Origin: Candidatus Villigracilis propinquus
GTDB taxonomy: Bacteria; Chloroflexota; Anaerolineae; Anaerolineales; Villigracilaceae
Assembly (NCBI GenBank): GCA_016714565.1
Contig: JADKDM010000021.1
Span: 33,236 to 97,235 of the forward strand
Length of the DNA: 64,000 bases
Direction of reading: 5' to 3'
How positions within the stretch are numbered: position 1 is the first letter of the stretch; the number at the start of each line of letters is the position of its first letter. The position numbers were made by a program, and so were the translations under genes. Below, piece after piece: positions 1-8,300 of this stretch. The notes under the pieces were generated by a model. It ran no database searches and was not told the origin of the DNA. It was given only the letters and a program-made list of their open reading frames with translations.

Positions 1-46
1 AGCAAGCGGTTAGCAATAACGCAGTCAAAATGTAGGCATGTTTCAT
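1..46 (-). CDS. Putative lipoprotein, N-terminal fragment (runs off the window)
   Basis: Only the first 15 codons lie in the window. An ATG at 46 on the minus strand opens MKHAYILTALLLTAC: a short positive start, a hydrophobic run and an LTAC lipobox, so the product is probably a lipoprotein cleaved before Cys15. GGAG sits 9 nt upstream, inside the end of the preceding gene, whose stop codon is one base away; the two genes are therefore cotranscribed and probably translationally coupled. Function cannot be told from this fragment. Confidence 0.6.
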   Translation of the reverse strand, partial: MKHAYILTALLLTAC

Positions 47-47
47 T

Positions 48-695
48 TTATATCGCTCCATCCTTTAATACCTTTGGTTGGATTTTTCGTTGATATTTTC
101 CCTGTTCCAATTCAAAGCCCATGCGTTTCAGATAGGACTCATGGCGCGAACTGCCGGGCGCAGAAAAAAGCTGTTTGATGCCCTTTTGCCAGAAGTAGTC
201 CGCGCTTTCATCAAAGAGAAATCTTCCGGCGCGGAAATCACGATAACCCGGGATGACAAAATCAAGAAATATATGTGCCTCATCTCCGGTCTGCTTGACA
301 ATGGATAAACCGACGGGAACCATATTGCGCAGAACAAATATCACCATCTGGTCTTCGCCGGGCTTGAAAAGATAGGTTGGGATAAGCTCTGAGATCTCTT
401 TTCGGTAAAACTCAAGGAAGCGCCTTAAGTAGGCACTATCCGGGCGAATCTCCATTAAGGTGAAGTAGTCCTTCTGCTGCAACATCCGCCAGAGGTTGTA
501 GGCATTGACGCACAGGGTAAGCCCATTTAGTAACGCAATGGGAAACGCACCGATCAACAGTCCGTAGGCAATAAAGAAAAACGCTCCGACCATGTTGATG
601 ATGCGCAGCCGCTGCAATGATTTCATGGTAAGGGAGAGGGCCACCAGCAATGACCCCATATAACCGACTATTTCGTACAAAAGAGATTGTTCCAT
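48..695 (-). CDS. Small polytopic membrane protein (YgjV-like) with C-terminal GNAT-like domain
   Basis: 215 residues. Three hydrophobic segments occupy roughly residues 8-70, with the look of the YgjV-type inner membrane family (GAFFFIAYGLLIGAFPIALLN). The soluble remainder (about 75-205) resembles a degenerate acetyltransferase fold: a strand-rich middle, then YRDFRAGRF where the acetyl-CoA loop would sit, and a terminal YLKRMGFEL motif typical of GNAT ends. The substrate is unknown. The start is supported by AGGA upstream of the ATG at 695. It is followed at once by a lipoprotein gene at 46. The two-part assignment is inference from motifs. Confidence 0.65.
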   Translation of the reverse strand: MEQSLLYEIVGYMGSLLVALSLTMKSLQRLRIINMVGAFFFIAYGLLIGAFPIALLNGLTLCVNAYNLWRMLQQKDYFTLMEIRPDSAYLRRFLEFYRKEISELIPTYLFKPGEDQMVIFVLRNMVPVGLSIVKQTGDEAHIFLDFVIPGYRDFRAGRFLFDESADYFWQKGIKQLFSAPGSSRHESYLKRMGFELEQGKYQRKIQPKVLKDGAI

Positions 696-828
696 TTTTT
701 ATTCCTGCAATCTGATTACAAGCGGGGCATTATACACCGTTTGACTCACTGTATTTTACGACGTCATCTGTACGGCCTGCAACTTTACCTCAGAACTCCC
801 GTAGATTTATTTATAAAAAGGAGTAAAA

Positions 829-1023
829 ATGACAATACAAAGACAGGCATTAAGAAGATCAAAGAGCAACCGTATGATAGCCGGAGTATGCGGCGGATTG
901 GCGGAATTTTTCGGAATCAGTTCTTTTTGGTTTCGTCTCGCCTTTTTCATTGCGTTCATACCGGGCGGCGTGCCTGGAATTCTGGTCTACTTGATTGCAA
1001 TGATCATGATCCCCTCTGAATAA
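829..1023 (+). CDS. PspC domain protein
   Basis: A 64-residue protein made almost entirely of one PspC domain: basic N-terminus (LRRSKSNRMIAGVCGGLAEF), the family hallmark GVCGGLAEFFG at about residues 19-29, then one hydrophobic membrane segment (about 33-60) ending MIMIPSE. PspC proteins are small inner-membrane proteins tied to phage-shock or envelope-stress responses; the single-domain short form is common outside enterobacteria. AAAGGAG lies 6 nt before the ATG. It stands alone, with a strong hairpin directly downstream. Confidence 0.88.
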   Translation: MTIQRQALRRSKSNRMIAGVCGGLAEFFGISSFWFRLAFFIAFIPGGVPGILVYLIAMIMIPSE

Positions 1024-1052
1024 CTTACCCCGCTTCATTCCATTTGCTCACC

Positions 1053-1086
1053 AATAAGTAGACCCTCTTGTGAGGGTCTACTTATT
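1053..1086. terminator. Bidirectional hairpin terminator between pspC-like and LysM genes
   Basis: Perfect 15-bp stem (1053-1067 with 1072-1086) with the 4-nt loop TTGT; A-rich on one side and T-rich on the other. It sits between two convergent genes and can serve both. Confidence 0.8.
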
Positions 1087-1123
1087 TTGATGAATATTTA
1101 GGTTGTTAAACGCGGGAAACCTT

Positions 1124-1693
1124 TTATCTCACTCGAATAACCTGACCGGCATAAATCCAGTTCGGGTCATAGAGCTGCGGATTGAGCAATTGAAGGCTGT
1201 AGACGGAAGCACCATAGTAGCCGGCAATGATCCGAAGTGTTTCACCACTTAGCACGGTGTGATAAACAGGAGCCACTGCGGGTAAGTTGATCACCTGTCC
1301 GCCATAGATCAAGCTGGGATTCCATATTTGCGGGTTGACGGCCAGAATATCGTAATAGCTGACCCCTATCCGTGCAGCAATTTTTCCAAGGGTATCACCC
1401 CATTGCACCACATACGTTCCGCTGGATGGCGGATAGTACACCGGAGGGTATGAATATCCGGTTGGGATGTACAACACCTGCCCAGCATAAACCCAGGAAC
1501 CGAGCCCAGGGTTGGCAGCCTGGATAGCGTAGGTAGTCGTCCCGCAGAGTCTGGCGATGCCGCTGAGAGTATCGCCCCACTGGACTGTAATATATGTACT
1601 ACAGGTGTATGCGCTGGCCGTACCGGTAAAACCGAGGGACGAAAACAAAATCGCAAGCAAAACAATGATCCTAGCATTTCTCTTGAACGACAT
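1124..1693 (-). CDS. Secreted protein with three LysM domains
   Basis: 189 residues from the ATG at 1693, chosen because AGGAGG stands 6 nt upstream; an in-frame ATG ten codons earlier lacks this. A signal peptide (about 1-30, ending in TASA) is followed by three LysM repeats, each opening with a V-x-x-GDTL or V-x-x-GETL motif and closing with a YAGQV or YGGQV motif. Repeats one and two are joined by a Tyr/Pro-rich linker (YSYPPVYYPPSSG). LysM domains bind peptidoglycan glycan chains. No catalytic domain is present, so it is a wall-binding protein rather than a hydrolase by itself. Confidence 0.9.
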   Translation of the reverse strand: MSFKRNARIIVLLAILFSSLGFTGTASAYTCSTYITVQWGDTLSGIARLCGTTTYAIQAANPGLGSWVYAGQVLYIPTGYSYPPVYYPPSSGTYVVQWGDTLGKIAARIGVSYYDILAVNPQIWNPSLIYGGQVINLPAVAPVYHTVLSGETLRIIAGYYGASVYSLQLLNPQLYDPNWIYAGQVIRVR

Positions 1694-1833
1694 AATGATC
1701 CTCCTTGATAAAATTAAATCCAATGGAACGATTGGATTTGGTTACTATTCACAAGAGTTCAAGGCAAGCCATTAATCTGGCATCATCAATATTATGACAC
1801 GCGGAAAAAGAAATTTCAACTATTTGCAAATAT

Positions 1834-2061
1834 TCAGGGTTTACCTTTTGAAGACTTCAAATAAAGCTCTTCCACTTTTTTCCTTGCCCAGGGAGTCTTG
1901 CGCAAAAACTTCAAACTGGACTTAATACTGGGGTCATCGATAAAACACTTGATGGTAATGCGCCTGCCAAGCTCCTCCCAGCCATACTTCTCCACGAGTT
2001 TGACAAGGATCATTTCAAGCGTAACGCCATGCAGAGGATTTTTAGGTTGTTCATTGTTCAT
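1834..2061 (-). CDS. VF530 family DNA-binding protein
   Basis: 75 residues matching the VF530/DUF2132 family over its whole length: NPLHGVTLEMILVKLVEKYG near the start, WEELGRRI in the middle and the hallmark PSIKSSLKFLRKTPWAR near the C-terminus. The family is a small helical double-stranded DNA-binding fold known from Vibrio and others; its biological role is not settled. The start ATG overlaps the stop of the upstream deacetylase by four bases (ATGA), so the pair forms an operon. Confidence 0.9.
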   Translation of the reverse strand: MNNEQPKNPLHGVTLEMILVKLVEKYGWEELGRRITIKCFIDDPSIKSSLKFLRKTPWARKKVEELYLKSSKGKP

Positions 2062-2852
2062 GGTTTTGGTTCCAGCCCGATCAATTGGGAAACGGTGACA
2101 AGAGTAAGCCCCTTGCCTTGTAGATACTCAATCATTGCCGGCAGCGCTTCGGCGGTGTGCCAGCCGCGTCCGTTGGCATGCATGATGACGATGGAGCCTT
2201 TTCGCGCAGTGCGCTGAACTTCGGCGAGGATGGTCGCGGCATCGAAAGTTGGGTCGGGGTCGCCGGTGACCGAGTCCCATTGGATGGTGTATAAGCCATG
2301 CTCAGCGATCACTTGCAGGCTCAGGTCATTATATGTCCCACCGGGCAGGCGGAAGAGGTGCGAATGTTTGCCGGTCAATTGAAAGAGCATATCCTCGGTC
2401 ATTTCGATCTCGCGGCTCATTTCCGCGGCGGACAATGTCTCAAAGTTGGGATGACTCCAGGAATGATTGCCCAGCTCGAAGGTCGGGTTTGAGGCAAGGG
2501 TCTTTGTCTCCTCGGGGTGAGTCCGCATCCAGTCACCACCCATGAAAAATGTGGCAGGGACCCCATATCGAGTGAGCACATCCACAACAGAAACATCGAA
2601 GCCTGCAGGATATTGCGGGTCCTGACAAAGATCAAAAGTTAAGGCTATGTATGGCTCGACCCAGTCGCCGCTGGTAATAAGTGCAGCTGGTAAAGTGGGT
2701 GTTGGTAAAGGCAGTGAGGTTGGCGTTGATGTAGGAGCGGCGGACGCGGTTGCGGTTGGAGATGGTGGAGTTGGCGAAGAATCTGCTGACCCGGAGATGC
2801 AGGCGGCCAGCAGTAGAAACAAAACGTGGAATATTGGTGAATATTTTTTCAT
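2058..2852 (-). CDS. Polysaccharide deacetylase lipoprotein (NodB domain)
   Basis: 264 residues. A lipoprotein signal (lipobox LLAAC, Cys18) is followed by a Ser/Thr/Pro linker to about residue 55, then a NodB domain (carbohydrate esterase family 4). The metal and catalytic motifs are visible: TFDLC with the catalytic Asp, HSWSH with the two metal His (H-x3-H), and LFRLPGG (motif 3). Family members remove N-acetyl or O-acetyl groups from peptidoglycan or other glycans outside the membrane. Overlaps the downstream VF530 gene by 4 nt. Confidence 0.9.
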   Translation of the reverse strand: MKKYSPIFHVLFLLLAACISGSADSSPTPPSPTATASAAPTSTPTSLPLPTPTLPAALITSGDWVEPYIALTFDLCQDPQYPAGFDVSVVDVLTRYGVPATFFMGGDWMRTHPEETKTLASNPTFELGNHSWSHPNFETLSAAEMSREIEMTEDMLFQLTGKHSHLFRLPGGTYNDLSLQVIAEHGLYTIQWDSVTGDPDPTFDAATILAEVQRTARKGSIVIMHANGRGWHTAEALPAMIEYLQGKGLTLVTVSQLIGLEPKP

Positions 2853-2942
2853 TTGATGGGGAAAATCTTATCCAATTTCTCATTACTGATTTTCATACAG
2901 TAATAAAATGATAGTCCAAAACGCAATCACCCAGACAGCATT

Positions 2943-3362
2943 TTATTTATCCACTACGATCGTATATTCCTTTTCGCCCGTCTGTCCGGAAACCATGGTT
3001 CCATAACACCATACATATACAGTGAAAGTAAAAGTGCCTGTTTCTTTTGGAATACCACTGATCTTTGCGATGTCTTCACCTTCCACCTTGACGAACTCCA
3101 GTCCTGGCGGCAGGCTCCCGCTTGAAATGGAGAATTCACCTGCAGGTGTGCTATTCTGAGTGATGTGGATTTCCGCTTCATACATCACGCCCACATGTGC
3201 GACGGGCATGGCGTCAGGCGCAAATATGAGCGGGTCGGACACAGGCACAAAATAATAAGGGTCTGGCTCCGGGGTCGGTTCTGAACGGGAAAACAGAGAA
3301 CAGGAAATTGAAGCGAGGGTCACTAACAACACAGCCAATGAGATTGTAGTTTTGCTTTTCAT
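2943..3362 (-). CDS. Lipoprotein with putative Ig-like domain
   Basis: 139 residues. Lipobox ASISC (Cys21), an acidic/Pro spacer, then a single beta-sandwich-like domain. The stretch GSLPPGLEF followed about 15 residues later by ISGIPKETGTFTFTV is the hallmark of the putative Ig (He_PIG) family, in which a polar domain is tethered at the cell surface. No catalytic motif is seen. GGGAAAT precedes the ATG. Confidence 0.7.
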   Translation of the reverse strand: MKSKTTISLAVLLVTLASISCSLFSRSEPTPEPDPYYFVPVSDPLIFAPDAMPVAHVGVMYEAEIHITQNSTPAGEFSISSGSLPPGLEFVKVEGEDIAKISGIPKETGTFTFTVYVWCYGTMVSGQTGEKEYTIVVDK

Positions 3363-3389
3363 ATATTTCCCAAAGCCACCGGGATATTT

Positions 3390-3737
3390 TTATTTCTGCA
3401 TAAGGCTGAAATAACCATCTCCCCAGACGATCGTGGAGGATGGGGCCTGCGTTTGGCGCAATTCCTCCGCCACAAATGTCAGGATTTCCTTGCGTCGTCC
3501 ACTCGCCCAGGGATATTTCACGTCCCATGTGTTTTCGGTTGGGATAGTGATAATCGCAACGGTATCCCCTCCGCCAAATTCAAAATAAAACTCACAGGTA
3601 TTTTTCTTCAACCAGCCCTCAATGTATTGAACGGTGCCGGAAGGACCTTTTTGAACGATGTTGATCTTTGCCAATTGTAGACTCCTGTTATAGCTTTGTA
3701 TAAATCTCTCTGCTATATAAACCGCTATTTCCATCAT
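3390..3737 (-). CDS. Hypothetical protein
   Basis: I do not recognise this family. From the first in-frame ATG pair (MMEIAV) it has 115 residues: a helical start (AVYIAERFIQSYNRSLQLAKIN), then a strand-rich region with Trp and Gly (FGGGDTVAIITIP, WASGRRKEILTFVAEEL). The frame stays open and protein-like upstream to about 3860 (ALGRNTPALVGYARENAF), so a TTG start at 3818 or a GTG start is possible and the N-terminus is uncertain. It lies head to head with the small gene at 3890. Confidence 0.55.
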   Translation of the reverse strand: MMEIAVYIAERFIQSYNRSLQLAKINIVQKGPSGTVQYIEGWLKKNTCEFYFEFGGGDTVAIITIPTENTWDVKYPWASGRRKEILTFVAEELRQTQAPSSTIVWGDGYFSLMQK

Positions 3738-3889
3738 ACCTGCATTGGCATGCGGCGCAAGCGTTGCGAATGCGTTCTCTCTGGCATAGCCCACCAGGGC
3801 AGGTGTGTTCCTGCCCAAAGCGATGCCTGCTACAACCTTGATCGGCCCAAAAGCGTATATGATAAATGATAATCCAAAAGGAGAATAAA

Positions 3890-4111
3890 ATGACCACAGA
3901 ATCAAAGTCGAACGAAAAGGAAAACCGGAAACCAAATACGAAGTACAGATCCGGCGCTTCAGACGCCGTCTATGGATTCGGTTTGATCGGCGCATGGGTC
4001 TATTACATCAGCCATGCCACCACCTTCTTAATGGGCGTGTTGGGAATCTTCAAAGGAATCATCTGGCCCGCGATGCTGGTATATGAACTGTTGAAATATC
4101 TCAATATGTAG
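3890..4111 (+). CDS. Small membrane protein, unknown function
   Basis: 73 residues from the ATG at 3890, which has AAAGGAGAATAAA directly in front. A charged hydrophilic N-terminus (about 1-25, rich in Lys, Glu and Asn) is followed by two closely spaced hydrophobic stretches (YGFGLIGAWVYYISHATTF and MGVLGIFKGIIWPAMLVYEL). No family recognised. It is followed by a strong hairpin terminator. Confidence 0.7.
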   Translation: MTTESKSNEKENRKPNTKYRSGASDAVYGFGLIGAWVYYISHATTFLMGVLGIFKGIIWPAMLVYELLKYLNM

Positions 4112-4174
4112 GATCATCATATCGTTATTCGAAAAGTGATAAGGGTATGTTTAATGGCAAAAAAATGACGAATC

Positions 4175-4212
4175 AAAAAAGGAGCAAGCCGGTAACAGCT
4201 TGCTCCTTTTTT
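4175..4212. terminator. Bidirectional intrinsic terminator
   Basis: A 15-bp perfect stem (4175-4189 with 4198-4212), six A at one foot and six T at the other, with an 8-nt loop. It serves the small gene ending at 4111 and, on the other strand, the gene ending at 4229. Confidence 0.85.
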
Positions 4213-4228
4213 CTATTGAATTTTTCGT

Positions 4229-4447
4229 TCACCCAATTAGAATCGCCAGTACATGCAATAAGGGAGCCTTGAAGATGGAAACCCATCCTGGCTTTCGGTC
4301 TCTTATCACTTGCGGCTTTGCCAGCGAATTGTATTCGTTCATCATCTGAAAGCGCTGCTTTTCGTGCTCAAGAGATGCCATTTTGATCTCATAAGCGTTT
4401 CTCCAGGCAGAGCTTTTTTCCGGCAGGTTGTTGTAGAAGTTATACAT
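4229..4447 (-). CDS. Unrecognised 72-residue protein under a c-di-AMP riboswitch
   Basis: 72 residues from the ATG at 4447, supported by AAGGAGAACACA just before it. The N-terminal two thirds is polar and helical (YNNLPEKSSAWRNAYEIKMA, then LEHEKQRFQMMNEYNSLAK), and the last 20 residues are hydrophobic (WVSIFKAPLLHVLAILIG). I recognise no family. The leader of about 115 nt between this gene and the ydaO-type element at 4563-4669 makes it the only gene that riboswitch can control here, which points to a role in osmotic, potassium or cell-wall balance. That role is inference. Confidence 0.72.
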   Translation of the reverse strand: MYNFYNNLPEKSSAWRNAYEIKMASLEHEKQRFQMMNEYNSLAKPQVIRDRKPGWVSIFKAPLLHVLAILIG

Positions 4448-4497
4448 TGTGTTCTCCTTAAATAAAAAAACAAGTCTTTTTACCATCCGACATTTCC

Positions 4498-4514
4498 CTT
4501 CGCAGTACGCGAAG
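4498..4514 (-). promoter_or_regulatory. Candidate expression-platform hairpin of the riboswitch
   Basis: Reading the minus strand, CTTCGC-GTACT-GCGAAG forms a 6-bp GC-rich hairpin between the aptamer and the ribosome-binding site. A run of T follows about 25 nt later (4461-4474). It could be part of a terminator/antiterminator switch; no clear alternative pairing was worked out. Confidence 0.35.
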
Positions 4515-4562
4515 CCTCACGACTAGAACCACCGATTGAAAGGTGTTTCCTTCATGATCTTC

Positions 4563-4669
4563 GACGCCTACGAGGTTAGCTGTCGGGCTGGAGCAGAAGA
4601 CTTGCTCTACAACGCTTATGCGTTATTTCGCCCCGGGAGTGGGTTCCCCGATCAAAAGATTCGGCGTTC
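4563..4669 (-). promoter_or_regulatory. ydaO/yuaA-type cyclic di-AMP riboswitch
   Basis: Read on the minus strand, the segment starts with ACGCC-GAATC (4669 downward), then GGGGAACCC, CCGGGGCGAA, GCGTTGTAGAGC, and ends CCGACAGCTAACCTCGTAGG-CGT. The 5' ACGCC pairs with the 3' GGCGT to close P1. The GGGGAACC block and the terminal GACAGCTAACCTCGTAGGCG block are the strongly conserved parts of this class as I know it. The class binds c-di-AMP and usually turns off genes for potassium uptake, osmolytes or wall remodelling. The downstream gene here is a 72-residue unknown. Confidence 0.85.
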
Positions 4670-4807
4670 AACTATCAAATTACTTAATCAATATAACATA
4701 ACAAGTTTTACCCAAGAAGTACCCTTTTGGGTGATAAACTGTGTTTCGCGATGATGTGAGTCCGCCGCAGACTGAGACTATAAACACAAGACATTCACAG
4801 AAACCTA

Positions 4808-5371
4808 TCAAGTCATTTCACGAGAAAACCTCCACAATGCAACCACCACCCCAACCGCCAGAACCACAAAACTGCCATTCACAAAAAACCATTTGACCGA
4901 AGTAAAAACCGGAGCCAGAAACCCCGCAAAACTTTGGCCCGGATAACTCGCCATCACCAGGGATGTGGAAATATTCTCAAGATAATCGAACAACACCCCA
5001 AAAACCGGGAACACATTCAACAGTCGCCAGCGATTGGAAGCATCAGGAAAAGCACGCACAAACACCCAACTGATGGAAGTGACGAGAAACGCCAAATACA
5101 CCAGCGGGAAAATCAGGTCAAATGTAAAACGGGCGCGAATATATTCCGCACGGCCTATTTCTCCATACATGTTTGCCATTTCGTACAAATCAGTTTTGGA
5201 ATAAAAGAACGATGAGTCAGGTGAGGCTGCGCCGTTGGAATATGCGTCAGCCCGCTGTGCTTGCGCCGGCAGAACCAAACCACCAAACAAGAGAAAGCCA
5301 ATTAGCGCAACCAGTGTCACAGGTCCACTGGAGAGGCGATAGTGAAAAGAAGAAATTCGAGCTAGCATCAT
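4808..5371 (-). CDS. Polytopic membrane protein, unknown function
   Basis: 187 residues from the ATG at 5371, chosen because AAGGAG lies 4 nt upstream; this start overlaps the stop of the upstream dehydrogenase in an ATGA. Four hydrophobic segments: about 18-40 (VTLVALIGFLLFGGLVL, possibly an uncleaved signal), 85-105, 120-140 and 160-180. The loop after the first segment carries a short helical motif (TDLYEMANMYGEIGRAEYI). No family recognised. Tight coupling to the FAD dehydrogenase suggests coexpression, but no functional link is visible. Confidence 0.75.
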   Translation of the reverse strand: MMLARISSFHYRLSSGPVTLVALIGFLLFGGLVLPAQAQRADAYSNGAASPDSSFFYSKTDLYEMANMYGEIGRAEYIRARFTFDLIFPLVYLAFLVTSISWVFVRAFPDASNRWRLLNVFPVFGVLFDYLENISTSLVMASYPGQSFAGFLAPVFTSVKWFFVNGSFVVLAVGVVVALWRFSREMT

Positions 5372-8300
5372 TGGCTCCTTGTCCAATCAGAATGCAGTAG
5401 CGCGTCCTTCACCAATATAAGCGGATGCCGCGCTTCAATCTCCGCCCCTTGCTTGATCTGGATCCTACAAGCAGATCCCGTCGAGACAATTTCCCGATTT
5501 TGAATTCCTGCATCTCGCACCTTTGGCAGCACGCCCAACTCACCCACCTGCATCGAAAGTTCATAATGTTCAGCGTCGTACCCAAACGTCCCAGCCATGC
5601 CGCAGCAACCCGCATCAATCAGGTCCACATCAAAGCCAGCCATCTGCAACATTGCCACCGTTGCAGATGTTCCAGAGGGCAGGCCATCGTCTGCAAGCCC
5701 TTCAGCGCGTTGATGGCAGTGCGGATGAAAAGTTATCTTTTTCTTTTCCTTGCCGCTATCGTTTTGACTCTTCAAAATGTCTATACGCAAAAGGAATTCA
5801 TCCACCAACCAAACATTTTTCGTAATGGATTCAATCTCCGCACGGCGTTCCGGCAGCAGGCTGACGTATTCATGCTTGAGACAATACACCTCAGGCGGTT
5901 CGCATCCCACCACGCTGATATCTGCTCCGCCGCCCACCGCTTTAATTTCGCTGAGAATTTTTTCTGCGTGCCTCCGAGCTTCGTCAATGAATCCCTTTGA
6001 AAGAAACGATGCCCCCGCACCGACCGTTGGCAACACCTTCACATCATAGCCCGCAAAATTCAAAATATCGAAAGCTGCCTGCGCCACTTGCGGTTCAAGA
6101 TATTGAGAAAATACATCCGATAAAAACAAAACTGTCTTTCTCTCTGTATCTCTGTTTCTCCGCGGTTCGGCCTTTATCTTGGAAAAAAAAGGGAACGGAC
6201 GTTTATCTGTAATCCCAACTGTCTTCGCGATCAACTTCTTCGACCAGTCCATTTGCATGAATGCATTTGCCAGCGGGGCAACTGACGCAAGCAATTTCGC
6301 GGCCACATGGAAGTATCCAAACAAATAATCATGCAACGGCCTGCGATGTGTCTTGTAATACTCATGCATGAATTCATACTTCAATTTCGGCATATCCACG
6401 CCGCTCGGGCATTCCGAAGTGCAGCCTTTGCAGGCGAGGCAGAGATCAAGAGCGGAGTATGTTGCCGACTCAAATTCCGAATATCGAATATTCGAATATT
6501 CGATATTCGATGATATTAATTTCCGCAATAAGTTCGCCCTGCCCCTCGTCGAGTTCGCTTCATCTCTTGTCGCCTGAAAAGATGGGCACATCACGCCTGT
6601 TGTTTTTCTACATACACCCTGACCATTACAATGTCCAATAGCGCCAGCCAAACCGTTTTCATGCCCGAAATGCAAAGCGGATGTCCACGCCTGCGCGCGA
6701 TATTTCTCGCCGTAACGCAGATGCGTATCCATCGGCGGCGCTTCCAGCATCTTTTTCGGGTTCAACAAATTATGCGGGTCAGCGGTCTGTTTCAACATTC
6801 GCATTGCCTCAGAGACTTCTGCTCCGTACGTTTTCTCGATAAACTCGCCAGACGAAATCCCGTCTCCGTGCTCGCTGCTCATCGAACCGCCAAGGCTCAT
6901 CACCAACGCAAAGACCTTCTCGCCAATGCTCCGCACCGCACGAACACCTTCCGCACTTTGTAAATTCAGAATCGGACGAATGTGCAAACATCCCGCGGAC
7001 GCATGGGCGTAAATGCCGCCTTCCGTGTGATGCTCCGCCAGTATCTTTTCGATCTCGCGCACAAAATCACCAAGCCGTTCCACAGGTACGGCGCAATCTT
7101 CAATGAAAGCCGCAGGTCTCGCCGCCTGCGGACGTGAATCCAAAATGCCCAAGCCCATCTTACGGATATTCCACACACGACTCTGTTCTTCTGCAGATTC
7201 CGCGATGGTCAGAAGTCTACTGGTGGTCGAGTAGCCTGAGGCAATAGCCGAAGACATATCGAAACCACGTGCCGCATCGTTTCGACAGCGCTCAACACAA
7301 GCCTTCAAAGCTGATGGTTGATCCCCGCTAAATTCAATGACCAACACCGCGGCAGGGTCGCCCACGATCCACCCCATCTGACGCCCATACGCGGGGACAC
7401 TTCTCGCAAGCTGCAAGATCATGCGCGGAATCAACTCGATTGCGCTCGGGTGAAACTCCAACAGACGGGGAACATCGTCACACGCAGAGGCTATGCTTTC
7501 ATAAGAAAGCACGCCGAGAATCGTATGCTTCGGCTTGCGGACAAGATTCACCTTTGCACGCCTTATTACTGCGAGGGTGCCTTCGGAGCCTGCAAGCAAG
7601 GAAGCCAAATTAACCGTAGATTGTGGACGATAGACCGTGGTGGATAGCCCATAATCCTTTTCGTCCCACTGCGGCGGTAAGGATGGACTCCACGGCAAAA
7701 GATAATTCAAGCGATAGCCTGCTGAATTACGCCATGATCTTGGGTAGCTTTGTTTTATTGCATCGCCATATTTCTCTCGGATTTGATATGCCGCAGAAAC
7801 GATATTCGATATTCGAGAATCGGAGCTGGAATTTCGAATATCAAATATCGAGCTATCGAATCTCGCCAAACTCCCGTCACTCAAGATCACATCTGCCTCG
7901 ATCAAATGATCCGCAGACATGCCGTATAAAATTGAATGTGCGCCTGTGGCATTATTGCCAATCACTCCGCCCATTGTGGCTCGCTCCGCAGAAGCAGGAT
8001 CGGGGCCGAACATCAGTCCATGTTTTGCGGCATGTCGATTGAGGGATGCAAGAATTACGCCCGGTTCCACGATTGCAGAATGAGATTCAGGGTCAATTTC
8101 AATGATGGAATCAAGATAACGTGAACAATCAAGGATCAATGCTTCGCCAATGGCCTGTCCGCCGAGGGAGGAACCTGATCCACGCGGCAGAATGGGAATT
8201 TGATGTTTCGCAGCAAGTTCAACCGCTGATTGAAGATCATCTTGCGTTTTGGGAATCGCCACACCCAATGGCTCGATCTGGTACATCGATGCATCAGTGG

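Noticed and set aside
687..1019. 110-codon frame over the PspC-like gene
   Set aside because: It is in another frame of the 829-1023 gene; only that gene has a ribosome-binding site and a known domain.
4536..4754. 72-codon open frame on the plus strand
   Set aside because: It lies on the strand opposite the c-di-AMP riboswitch, has no ribosome-binding site, and its translated sequence is explained by the conserved RNA.
5425..6049. Long plus-strand frames inside the FAD dehydrogenase
   Set aside because: The minus-strand gene has family motifs along its whole length; the opposite frames have none.
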